Shown here one piece after another: positions 12,689 to 24,600 of a DNA stretch of 64,000 nt. The stretch's first letter is position 1. Every line of letters begins with the position of its first letter. The stretch is from Phylloscopus collybita (taxonomy: Eukaryota > Chordata > Aves > Passeriformes > Phylloscopidae): contig JAJNNQ010000019.1 of assembly GCA_027886175.1 (NCBI GenBank), positions 13,440,501 to 13,504,500 of the forward strand, written 5' to 3'. The notes under the pieces were generated by a model. It saw only the letters and a program-made list of their open reading frames with translations, did no database searches and was not told the origin of the DNA. The translations under genes were made by a program, and so were the position numbers.

Positions 12689-15600
12689 ATGGCACAAGCA
12701 ATTGCCTCCCCAGGGCTGTTTTCTGACGATGAGGCTGCAGCCTCCCCCGTGCTCGAGTCCACAGCAGCAGGGTTTGGGGCTGACGTGCGCAAGGACCTGC
12801 TGCCAGAGTTCTCTGCCATCTCCCCAAACCTGGAGGGCTCTCAGGTGAGGCTGGAGCTCTTCTGTCACAAACAGGGCAGCATTTTCACTCATGGCTGCTG
12901 CTCCCTGTACAAAGGTGATATGATGCAGAACTCTGCAGAACTCTTCAGAAGAGGCAGGAACGAAATTCTGCATTCGGGAGAGCAGTTCCTGTGAGAGCAG
13001 TGGGCAGCAGTGCCTCTTAGGGTGATGCTTGGTTTAGGTGTCAGGCCTTTGGCTTGTTGGCCTTGTAATCCATTATATAAACAAACAAACAAAAAATGGT
13101 TGAGTGCTTGGAAATGCCTAAGAAAGCTTCTGGCATTGCTGGTGTTTTTGGGACCAGAGAAGCTCCTCAGCACTAGCAGCATAGCCAACATGTGTTTTCC
13201 ATACTGTGGTTCCTGTTCAGTGTTCTGATGGGGGGTTGTGTGCTGCCTCTCTGGCTGCCATATTTAACTTATGTTGATTCTTGCAGGCTGTAGCTGAAGA
13301 CAATAATGGAAAATTAAAGGTCTACCTCAGAGTTCGACCTCTGAAATCTACAGAAGTGGAAAAAGGGGAAGACCAGGTGAGACACTGAATGAAGCAGAGT
13401 CTGAGCTGGCTGTGTGCCTGCTGGGAGATGCTGTTGTCCTTTGCTGTCTTATCCTCCTGTAAGCCACTGCAATGATGGATTTTTTGTGTTCTTTAGGGCT
13501 GTGTCTATATTGAGAACTCAGAAACCCTTATTCTAAAAGCTCCAAAGAATTCCTTCACCATGCGGAGCATGGAGCGAGGAGTGGGACAAGCAGTGCACAG
13601 ATTCTCCTTCACCCGGGTAGGTAGCTGGGACAAACAACACATCTGGAAGTGATTTGAGCTTAAAGCAGCCTTGCAGCTTGAAAAGCAGTCTTATTCATAT
13701 CCACTGATCCCAAGGCATTGCATGAACTCTGCAGTCTTGTACAATCCTTTCTACTTTATTTTAGTTCCTGTTTTATTAGGTTTTTTTCTAAGCTGTTTCT
13801 GACAACTCTTTTTCGGCAGTGAATGGCAAACTCCTGTTCGTGAGGCTCCAGACTAGGGGCTGCAGTGATATGAAATGTTATTGGATTAAACAAAGGAGCA
13901 GCTTATTTTTGTAGGGGGCTCTGCTGGAATTGCTGCTGGGTTTCTTGCTCATGGTTAGTGCAGGGAACAAAGGACCATGTAATGTCACTTGAGCAACCTT
14001 GAGTAAAGGATTGGAAAGATCTACGTGAAGCCATTTTTCCTGTGTCTTGTTTGCAGATTTTTGGACCAGAGGTAGGGCAGAAATTGTTCTTTGATGAGAC
14101 CATGAAGCAGGTGGTAAAGGATGTGCTGAGTGGGCAGAACTGTCTGGTTTACACCTATGGCATCACCAATTCAGGGAAGACTCACACGATTCAGGGTAAG
14201 GAAAGCACCAGGTGTTGTGGGGCCTGTTGAAGGAGTCGTTTTCTGTCTTCTGCCTCTGAATCCTCAGCTTTGCTGCTGTTCTTGCTGCAGGCACCACCCA
14301 AGATGGGGGGATTCTGCCTCGCTCCTTGGCAACCATCTTCAACAGTGTGGGGGACCGGCTGTACCAGGCCATGGACCTGAAGCCCGCCCTCTCCAACGAG
14401 GTGACCTGGCTGGACAGCAGGCAGGTGCGGCAGGAGGAGACCAAGAAGCAGATGATGCTGCAGGGGGGTCTCTGGGAGGTAAGCATGGGGCCTCTGGGGG
14501 TTCAATAGCAAGAGGTAAGGGGTGGTGTCACACTACCTGCGTGCTCCTGTTTGTTGTTTCCTTCAAGGAGGAGCTGCTAACGCCACTGAAGAGGAGTCAC
14601 AGTGCTGAATCTCAGCTCCAGGCCACCACCAGTGGCAGTTTTGACAGTGGAGTTGCTGGTCTGTCTTCATCCAGCCAACTCACCAACCGTTCAGACCTCA
14701 GCCAGACAGAAGGTATTTCTGGAAGCCTGTTGTGTATTACCTGCTTCTTTTTGCTGGAGGATGGGGGAAGAAAAGGGTGATGGCTCTTTGGATGCTGTGG
14801 GTAAGGGAGAAAGGTGCTGTAGCCTCACAGATTTTCCCTTTGAAAGATGTCACATCAGAAGAACTCTGTGCATGTATTTTGCCAATATCAGAAGAACTCA
14901 CCACTCCATAATAACCAAGCCTTGTGAAATGAAAAATTACTTGACACTCACTCACTTCATTCAAGGAATGTGGTTACTGAGCTGTTGATTGATGTGAGAT
15001 GGGGATTGCTGGGAAGCAGGATGCCAAAGTGACAGGCTGCCCTGAGCTCTTGTGCTCTGACTATCAAACCCAGGAACTACCAGCTACTTAGGCATCCAGA
15101 AGCATGGAATGATTGAGATAACAAGGACTAGAACTTCAATTATGCTGGAAAGAGTTCATGTTTGAAATATCTTGTATTTCTGGAGCCAAAATATAATATA
15201 TGAAAGCCCTTACACAGAGCAGGTGATACTGTTAAAGGAAACTAAGCTGTCTCACTAGGGATGGGCATTAGAATAGATACAAATGGGAGGAGGTAAATAG
15301 AAGGATTTGTTTCTGGGGTGGTTTTGCTTGCTGAAGAAAGTATCTCACTCTAGAGCTAAACCATTCCAGTTGGACTCATGAAAAGCTGCAGTCATGATTT
15401 GTTTTCCTTCTTTTTTTCCTCCTTTCCCCTAGAACCGGGCGCTTGCTGGGCTGACTTGGATCGCATTTCACTCACCAGCACAGGAGATGTGCAGTTCTCC
15501 ATCTGGGTCTCCTTCTTTGAGATCTACAACGAGTTAATCTATGACTTGTTGGAGCCAGCTGTACCCGGGCAGAACCGCAAGCGACAAACTCTGCGGCTCT

Positions 15601-18600
15601 GCGAGGACCAGACTGGCAACCCCTATGTGAAAGGTAGAGTTACCTGCGAGAGAGCTTCAGTGGCCTAGGAAGGCTTTAGGATTGAGTGGGTGGGTGGCTT
15701 AGCAGTGATGTGCTGGAGACCCCCACAGAGAACTCTGAAGTCCGGATTATAGGATTGTCAAATTTGTTGATGTTAAGGATATGCAATGGTGAAGTTGGGG
15801 CTGAGATAACTTTTCTGCCAGTCTCCCAACTGCTGTGCCCAAAGCATGCTTGCTTTCCAGATCTGAACTGGATCAACGTCCGGGATGCTGATGAGGCCTG
15901 GAAGCTCCTGAAACTGGGTCGGAAAAACCAGAGTTTTGCAAGCACCCACATGAACCAGAACTCCAGTCGCAGGTCTGAAGGGGGAAGGATTTTCTAGGCA
16001 GAAATACAATTCTGATAGGCTTTTAAAGATTGCTTTTTTAAAAAAAATATTTGCATGTTTCTTTACAGTCACAGTGTGTTCTCCATTCGGATTCTGCACT
16101 TGAAAAGAGGTGGCAGTGAAGTTGTTCCAAAAATCAGCGAGTAAGTTTCATGTTTTTTAGGATTTGGGTGTAATCTCAACTTTCCTGCCTCTTCAGTTAA
16201 GGGCCTGGGGTATGGGAAGTATCTTGATGGTGTTGTTGAAAGTACTTGGAAGGAATAAATACTCCCAGTGTTAAGTCTTGGAACTGACAGGAGTTTGAAG
16301 AGTACTGCAAGGTACAACTTGAGGTAGTTCTCAGGCTTTTTGAGTGAAGGTAAATGTGAGCATCCTTCCCCTTGCAGCAGGGCTGATTTGAGTGCTGCTG
16401 GTGCCTGTTCCTGGGATGTATTTATCTGGAAAGTGGCTGTTCTGACGACTGGCAAAGAATCTTTGAAGTTGGCACTTCAAAACTCATTTTGCTGCTACTT
16501 TGTGTAACACCTACACTTAAGGCAGGCCCTTCCATCCATCAACAGCCCAGGCACCCCAAAAGAATGGTCTGTGCCCTTATGGTGAAGGTGACTCTAGGGT
16601 GTCTGCACTGTAAACCTGCTATGGCAGGACAAACCCTGTAGGTGATGTGAATATCACTGTGTTTCCCTCAGGTTATCCCTGTGTGACCTGGCGGGGTCTG
16701 AGCGCTGCAAGGACCAGAAAAGCGGGGACCGAATGAAAGAAGCCAACAACATCAACACCTCCCTGCACACCCTGGGCCGCTGCATCGCTGCCCTCCGCCA
16801 GAACCAGCAGGCCAGGTGAGCATCCACACCTCCAGAGGGAGGGTGTGGGGTTTTTTCTTTTGCTTTCTTTTTCTTTTTCTTTTGCTTTCCCAGCTCACTG
16901 CTGTCTCTCCCACAGGACAAAGCAGGCGGTGGTTCCGTTCCGGGACAGCAAACTGACCCGCGTGTTCCAGGGCTTCTTCACTGGGCGCGGGCGTTCCTGC
17001 ATGATTGTCAACATCAACCAGTGTGCATCCACCTATGATGAGACTCTCTACGTAGCCAAGTTCTCAGCCATTGCCAGCCAGGTAACACACACCAGGGTCA
17101 TGGCATGGTCATGGCATAGCTTGGGTTTCTCCTGTTTCTGTGGGACTCACTCCTTCCCACCACAAGGAGAGGGTGCATGCTTGTACACCTTCCCTATGCT
17201 TCCCCAGTGGTTATTACCTCCAGAGTATTTCCAGATTCTGCTAAACTGAAAGGGCTGTGAGAGGTTGCAGAGATGGGCTGTGTTTAAAGACTACACAACT
17301 TTCAGGCTTTGCAGACTGATGAAGGTGTTTTTTCCCTTTCAGCTTGTTCAGGCACCTCCCACAAAGCTGGGACTTCCATCCTTACAATCCATCATCAAAG
17401 AACACAACAGGCGAACCAGCCAGGGGCCAGAGACAGAGCCAGAGGAAGACGTGGAATCAGAAGAAGACACTGAGGATGAGGCAGATGTCTCCATGTATGA
17501 GAAGAAGGTGGGTTGTGATTTGTTTTACAGCTGTTGTGTGGATGCAATGTCATCCACAAGATGAATGCAAGAACATGACTGTTAGCTTTGGTCTGAAGAG
17601 CTGGGATTGGAGCACAGCACTACACCAAGAGAGATGACACAGAACTCAGAAGGATATAGGACCCAGGAAATTGGGAATCCATGACAAAAATATTCCTCAG
17701 TTGGTCTAAATCTGACACACATGGGGAATTTGGAAGCACTTTGTCATCTGTCGAATAGTGGCAGTAGCAGTGCAGGTGCTGACCTCTAATTCCTTCTCTG
17801 CAAGGGAAATCTAGAAAACATATAGAACAGGAGGCTAAATGGGAAAAAAAAATCAAACTTCCTAGATGCTCAAAGCAGGCAGCTGGGATAGCTGAAAGAT
17901 GAAATCCTATCCCTACAGAGACCCAAGCTGTCACGTGTCAAGGTAGCAAACCCAGGCAACTTTTCCTTCCAAGTGACTAAACCCTTAAATCTAGATCACT
18001 GCATCCTGCAGACATGGGATCACTTAGTTTACTCCAGGTCTAAACTGTGTTGTGCAGTGTGGGCAGTGGAGATGTGTCCCTCTTGCAGGATTTGCTGCGT
18101 GTGGTTGAAGCTGCACGAGAGCTGCTGGTGCAGGAGCGGCAGAAGAAGCTGCAGCTCGAGGTGCGGCTGCGCGAGGAGATCTGCAACGAGATGCTGGAGC
18201 ACATGCAACAGAAGGAGCAGTGGTGGAGGTACAGCCTGGGCTGGTCTCCCTCCCTCTGCTCAGGATGAGCTGCAGCACCAAGAACTGCCAGATCCTGACG
18301 TGCAATTGGTTGTTCTCTTTGTAGCCAACACGTGGATGCTCAGAGAGAGCAGCTGGAGGAACTGTATGAGGGTAAAATGGCCATCCTGAAGGAGTTACTG
18401 ACTGACCACTACCAGGAGAAGATGCAGGTTTGTTCAGGGCAATGCAATGACATCAGGAAAGCAGCAGTGGGTTGAAAGGGGACTCTGGGTACTTGAATCC
18501 AGGAAGATCTTTATGCAAGTGAAAGATTTTGCTTTCTGAGATATTTTTGGTGATATTATTTCGTCTCTTGAGCCACAATTTTTGCTTCTTGTCTCCTACT

Positions 18601-21309
18601 TTATGTAGCCCACTAGGCTTCCTAATTTTGAACACTCAATCTGGAAGTCAATGTACATCCATCCTGACTCTTCTATTCGTTCAACATGATTCTCTCCCCC
18701 CTTACTGTTTTCACTAGTGGCTTCATTAGCGCTCCTCAGATTCACACAAATTGTGCAAATTTCTCTTGCTCTTAGTTGTGATGATGGGTACAGATCTGTC
18801 CATATTTTCATGCCTATGGCACTTGTGTAACCTCTGGGACTTGTTGCAGACTGCTCTGAAGATGCCAACTCTCAGAACAATCCCTCTTCTTTAGAGCCTG
18901 TAAAAAAGCAGTTTAGGCTCCCAGGAAGTGAGTTTGCATTACTCAGTTAAAAGGACATTAAAGGCTGGGTTCAATGTGTGAAGTGTGGGATTGAGAAATT
19001 CTCCAGGAATAAAGACATAGAAAGTTTCAGACAAGTTGTGCTATGAAAAATCTTGTTTACTATCTGAACAACCTTCCTTTCTCAGGAGCGTGACGAGGAG
19101 ATTTTGGAGCTCAAAGCTGCTCTGCAGGAGACCAAACAAAAACTGGAGAGCTTGGATACCAAGCAAAAGGACTCGGAGCAAAGTGTTCGTAGATCCAAGC
19201 GAGTGGCCACCTCGTCAGCTCTGCAGCAGGAGCTGGCAGACACCAAAGCCAGGCTGGAGCAGTGTCAAAAGGAGTTGAATTCCACAAGCACAGGTATGGT
19301 AGCAACGCTGCACCGGTTCTGAACCGTGCTGAGAGATCCTTATGCAGGGTTAGAGAGGCTTTCTTCAGGGTACAGTGGATTCAGACACCCTGAAAACATT
19401 CTTTGAGTTGTAGGTGACAGGAATAATGTGCTAGATGGACAGTTTCACTTCATTTTCACAGGAAAATGGACTTCAGGGCAAGATAATCTTCCTATTCAAA
19501 TTCTTAAGTCCCTTTGTCTAAGTGAATGGGAGAAGCCTGGAATGTTTGTGCCTTTCTGCACAAACTCAAAAGGTCTTTCCAGCTTGCCTGTGGCAGCTTG
19601 TCTCAAAGGAAGTCCTGAACTTCAGGAATACTAAAGGCTGATCAGTGTCCTGCTGCTCACTGTTTTTTGTCTGTTCCTAGAGTTACGCAAGTACCAGAAA
19701 TTAGTGGAGCCACCTCCCTCTGCTAAACCCATTACTATGGACGTGGACAGGAAGCTGGAGGATGGACAGAAGGTAACTCCAGCTCTGTGTTACAGAAAAG
19801 AACATTTGCAGGGCAAATGGTTGCCAGTTAAAACAGTGTTTGGGGCTGCTGTTTCCAGCTTTTTAAAGAAATGAAATGGGTTTGTTGAACTTTCAGGAAT
19901 TATTGAAGTTTGTGGTATCTGTGATCACTCAGATGGGATCCTCCCTCAGTGCTGCATGTCTGAATTACCTTGGAGTGGCTTTGTTTGCAGAGCAGTGCCA
20001 AAACCAGCTGTTGCATTAAACCTCTCTCTTCTAGAACGTCAGATTGCTGCGTTCAGAGTTACAAAAAATTGGGGAGTCTCTCCAGTCTGCAGAGCGGGCG
20101 TGCTGCCACAGCACAGGGGCAGGGAGGCTGCGAGAAGCCCTGGGCACGTGTGATGACATCCTGGCCAGACAGGTGATGTGTCTGCTTTGGTGTGGGTTGC
20201 ATGGGGAAGAGGGGGTTTAGTCTGTGTGCTTTGCCATAATCACTGCAACCGAAGTTTTGCTGCTGAAAATAAAAGTGATTTATTTGCTAGTACGTACTGT
20301 ATATTTTGTGAAGGGAGCTCTACTGCTGATCTTTTTCAATGGCTGAGTCAGTTGTGTATTTACCTCTCCACAAGAGACCCAAATTGTTCCTGTTCAGTTA
20401 ACTGGCAGCCTGAACTTAAAATAGGAGAATTGAGAGTTTTCATTTCTTTACCCACTCCATCACAGTTGCTATGGCAGCATATTTGCAGCAGGATGGAGTC
20501 AGCTCTGTCCCACCCTTACTGTTCCTGTGTGTTACTGAACTGCTACACCATTGACAGTAGAAGCTTTTATGCATGGCCTTATTTAGAGGAGTTAGTGAAT
20601 TTTGGCAAAAGGCAGTTTATCCTCCTCAGTTCACAGTATCAGGGAATTAAGACAGCTTGTCACTGTACCTGATGGGAGCCTACGAGAAAGCTGGAGAGAG
20701 ACTTTTTGTAAGAGCAAAGAATGACAAGACAAGGGGGAATAGCTTCAAACTGAGGTTTAGATTAGATATTAGGAAAAAAAAATCTTTACTGTGAGGGTGC
20801 TGAAGCACTGAGAACACATTTCCTAGAGAAGTTGTGACTGTTCCATCCCTGGAAGTGTTTAAGGCCAGGTTGGATGGGGCCTGGAACAAGCTGGTATAAT
20901 AAAAGCTGTCGCTGCCCACAACAGAGAACAAGACGATCTTCAAGGTCTGCTCCAACCTAGGAATGGACTTTTCTTTCTATGATTCAATATTTTTATATCT
21001 TTTTATATAACTATATTTGTTCCCTGCCTCCTTCAGGACCAGACCCTGGCAGAGCTGCAGAACAACATGATGCTGGTGAAGCTGGACCTGCGCAAGAAGG
21101 CGGCCTGCATTGCTGAGCAGTACCACACGGTGCAGAAGCTGCAGGCGCCGCCAACCTCCGCCCTCAAGAAACGCTTCTGTGCCAACAGGGAAAACCTGCA
21201 GCCCAATCAGCCTCCTGGCAAAAGGCCCTTCCTGCACAACATCCTGACACGTTCAGCCACCCGTCCTGTGGCTGCCAGAGGGTGGCAACTTCGTTCAGTT
21301 GCTCTGTGA
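12689..21309 (+). CDS. KIF20A: KIF20A (MKLP2), kinesin-6 family motor protein
   Basis: KIF20A is a plus-end kinesin that moves the chromosomal passenger complex to the central spindle and is needed for cytokinesis. Coding exons: 12689-12844, 13287-13376, 13497-13616, 14057-14195, 14291-14478, 14568-14712, 15433-15633, 15861-15972, 16069-16140, 16672-16815, 16916-17081, 17343-17507, 18089-18228, 18325-18427, 19086-19293, 19681-19772, 20035-20172, 21037-21309. They sum to 2652 bases, 883 residues plus stop (human 890), all in frame. The motor has a P-loop GITNSGKTHTIQG at about 157-169, switch I NQNSSRSHS at about 378 and switch II DLAGSER at 413-419. The long kinesin-6 insert (TPLKRSHSAESQ, FDSGVAGLSS) interrupts the motor. 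A coiled coil follows (EERDEEILELKAALQ, AELQNNMMLVKLDLRKKA). The exon at 12672 carries 17 bases of 5'UTR before MAQAIASPGLFSDDEA. The last ~20 residues do not resemble the human tail. Confidence 0.96.
20680..20987 (+). mobile_element. CR1 LINE 3' end in KIF20A intron
   Basis: Landmarks are GGAGAGAGACTTTTTGTAAG, GACAAGGGGGAATAGCTTC, GGCCAGGTTGGATGGGGCC and the terminal CTATGATTC typical of the CR1 3' end. It lies in the last KIF20A intron, about 50 bp before the final exon. Confidence 0.88.
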
Positions 21310-21395
21310 CTTTTCCAAAGGAGGTCCCTGCCCTGCTATTACTGGAACAGGTGGCAAATCCAATATGATAGCATCTGGTTTTCATTGTGCGCTTG

Positions 21396-21401
21396 TTTAT
21401 T
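21396..21401 (-). terminator. SFXN1: Candidate poly(A) signal of SFXN1
   Basis: The minus strand reads AATAAA about 260 bases beyond the SFXN1 stop at 21662-21664. Cleavage 15-25 bases further would end the transcript near 21.38 kb, roughly 70 bp short of the KIF20A stop, so the SFXN1 3'UTR would lie inside the KIF20A 3'UTR on the opposite strand. A minus-strand AATAAA also occurs at 21671-21676, but that is within the coding sequence (YFNKGL). Confidence 0.5.
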
Positions 21402-21661
21402 GTTATTGTAGCTGCTTGAGAACTTATGTAAACATCTCTGCATATGTATGTTTAAACTTTCAATCAATACCAAAGTGGACAAAGTGACCTTATGTAATTT
21501 AAACACTATGCTGAGGAAAGTCTTTAACTGTAAAACAATGCAGATGATCAAACTTGTTTAACAAAAGGATGAGATAAAGGTGTGTTCTTGTCTATGTTGG
21601 CACACAATTCAAAAAATAAGTTCACAAGTTTCTCCTTGAAAGATACTTTGCCTTCCTTGAA

Positions 21662-24600
21662 TTATAATCCTTTATTGAAGTATACACGTTCTAGGCCAGG
21701 GCAGTTGTCTTTGATCCTGGCTTGCAAATCTGGCTCCAGGTGTGACACGGCCATTGAACTGAGCAAGAGAAACAGTAAAGGGGTTACATCAAAGCAGCAC
21801 CAGAAGGGAGGAAAACAAGATGGACAATGCACCTGGTTAAACTTCCTACATTGTCAAAAGTGTTTTCAGATCTTTTTAAATATCTCATCAAGGAAGCAGG
21901 CTCACAGACTAGGGCACATGAATCCCTGCTCCAAGGGCAGTGGGACAGTCTGTGGAGTCAAGAAATGGCTGTTGCTACTACCATGAGGATAAGGATCCAC
22001 TTCATTGCTCAGGTTTTGTTGGCAATAGAAACTTACCTTCCTAAAAGCATTTTTATTCAATATAATGTATTTGCCTATTTAATTTACTAAGTGATTTTAT
22101 TCAGTTGAATAAAAGGTTTGTTTTTATGAGAGCTGGTTTACAGTAAAGTGAACTAAGCTGCCAGGTCATTTGAACAGCTGCAATTTCCTGAGCACAGTTC
22201 AAGGTCTAATCTTCCTCTGAACTGGAGAGCCCTGGCTGAAATCAAGAACTGTAGCATGTGTGCTGGGTTGGTTTGTCAAGTCATCCCCAGGTAGCCTAGT
22301 GACACTTGTTTACCACAGTTCTCTGTCCGAGGCCAAGCAGGGAGACAGATGGTGTCAGGCAGCTTTGTTGTACTCAAACAACACTGAGAAGTGGCTATTG
22401 TTTTCTGGAAGTCAAAAGCTGCCTTAGTTGTTCAGTATTTTAATGGACTCAGCTCAGGCTTGGATTGTTTAAGGTACATCTGGCAGCTTGCTGAGTTTAG
22501 ACAACCACTATTAAAATGAGAAGGACAGCTGAATTTAAGGTCCTGTCCATACTACCAAATTGAGCTAAGTTTTTTTGGTAAGTAACTCATTCAGATTTCA
22601 TAATAATTTCAGCTATAATGAATACTGTTTTTAAGACAGCTTTCAGTACTATTTCTGTATTGATGAAAAAGTCTGGAAAAATATTACTCAAATAAAAAAT
22701 GAGCACAGATAGTCCAGTGCTGTTCTGTACAACTAGAAGAGTCTCCATCTGAAAATAAAATGGGCTCTGATTGTTATTTAGTGCATCCATAACCTTACTG
22801 GACATGAATATATTGTACAGAACTCATCTTGAGCTGCTGGGGTTTGTAAACAACTATTACATATTACTGATGAATAACATAGTTATTACTTTTCTGTATA
22901 TTCTCTTGTTTATCACCTTTGTTATATGGGAATTAAAACTGTGCTTGAGCAGGCAATGACCACTTGTTTGTGTCTGTGTGTAGCACCATGACTGGATCTG
23001 GAATAACATTCAAGTGAGAATAACTCACAGCAGTACCCACCTTTTCTGAGGAAACAGTGCACAACACAGGGGAGTTGCAAACACGAGACTAGAGGAGACA
23101 AGACCAGATTTACAATATTTAGGGTGCTAAAACAGAATTCAGAAATCTTACACATGATTTAGGTAAAATGCTTTCTTGTTTTCTGTACACAGTGGCGTAA
23201 AGTTCTGCAGTGCTATGTAACTTTTATTTCTCACTGCACTGTACCTTATGAAATCATTTACCTACAAATAGCACTAAATGTTTCAATACCACTCTCCTAA
23301 ATTTATCTAGAATTACCATTTGATGTCCTTGCAGTGTTTTACCTTCATGTGCAGGACAACAGAAAATGCCAGAACACGGCAAATTAAATCCTTTTAACCA
23401 AATGTTTCAAGAATTCATCAACCTCCAGGATGAGATTCCACTGACTGTTTAGAGGTAGCAGCCAAAGCATCTTTTCTAATCAAACTGCCACATTCCTTTT
23501 TTTTGCCACTCCCTTTCTCCCTCCCTCTGCTTTCTTGGCAGCTTCTTCCCTGCTAACAGTTTTTTTGGTTTTAACATGATATTTTACCAGTTACAGAGAT
23601 GGAAATAACTGCTGTACCCTCAGTAACTCAACCTTTTTTCCTTAAAAAAAAAAGCAAATATTGCTGCATTCTCACAAGTCCTACAAGTATCTCTTAATAT
23701 AATAGACCCAACCCAAAGAAACCACTTACCAGAGTCCAACTAATCCAACCTGAATGGGAGCGTTCATCCAAGGAAATCTCTGTTGAAAATAAAATCACAC
23801 ACAGTGAGTTTGGAATCTTTTCTTCCTGCTTCTCACCTTCCCGGAATTCTTGTTTTATAAGTGACAGATTGCACCTAAAAGACTCTGAGATGTGAAGGCA
23901 AAAGCCTGACCAGTGTGGCTTCATGCTGAGCTCCAGTTTGAGAGCGAAATCCCTTTGGAAAGCAGCAAGGAAATGCCCTGGGGAATCAATGTGCACAGTG
24001 ATCCTGAGTTAGATCCCTCAGAAACTCCAATGAGTGCATGGCTCTTTGACTCAGGAGCAGCTCCTGGGCCTTTGCTTTGATTCTCAGAAGCCCACAGTTG
24101 CAACAGAGCTGAAATTTGGAGTGCCAAACTCTGCAGGGCACAGGGAATTTTGCCCAGGCATTCTAAGGAAGAGCTCAGTCTAGTTATAGCTCCTTCCCTT
24201 TGCTGGCATCAAAAGGTTTTAAACTGCAACTAGAGCCAGCAGCCATAAATAAGGGAGATGTAAATCTGCCTCTCTTAGCCCTTTCTTCTGTCATATGATT
24301 TCCCCTGATGTGCAGGAACTTGTCCCTGTAGCAACACTCCAGCTCTGCAAGAGTTCACCTTTTACTGAACGAAAGAAGAGTTGAAGTATTGGGAAAACCA
24401 AACTGAGAAAGCAACACATAAACCACATGCATCATTAATTATGTAACTTTTTCAGAACTTGAATATATGCCAAGAATTTTTTTGCAGGCCTTTAAAATCA
24501 TTTAGGAACCCACTCTCTCTGATTGGTAGAATTTTAGATGTAATTCACTACTAATGAAGTAAACCCAGAGCTGTTCAGTGGACACTGCTGCCTCTTCCTC

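Larger units (their letters stand above)
21310..22130 (+). other. KIF20A: Probable KIF20A 3'UTR
   Basis: From the TGA at 21307-21309, the first plus-strand AATAAA I find is at 22108, followed by a T/G-rich stretch. If it is used, the 3'UTR is about 0.8 kb and runs antisense across the whole terminal coding exon of SFXN1 (21662-21758). A shorter transcript using a non-canonical signal is possible. Confidence 0.5.
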
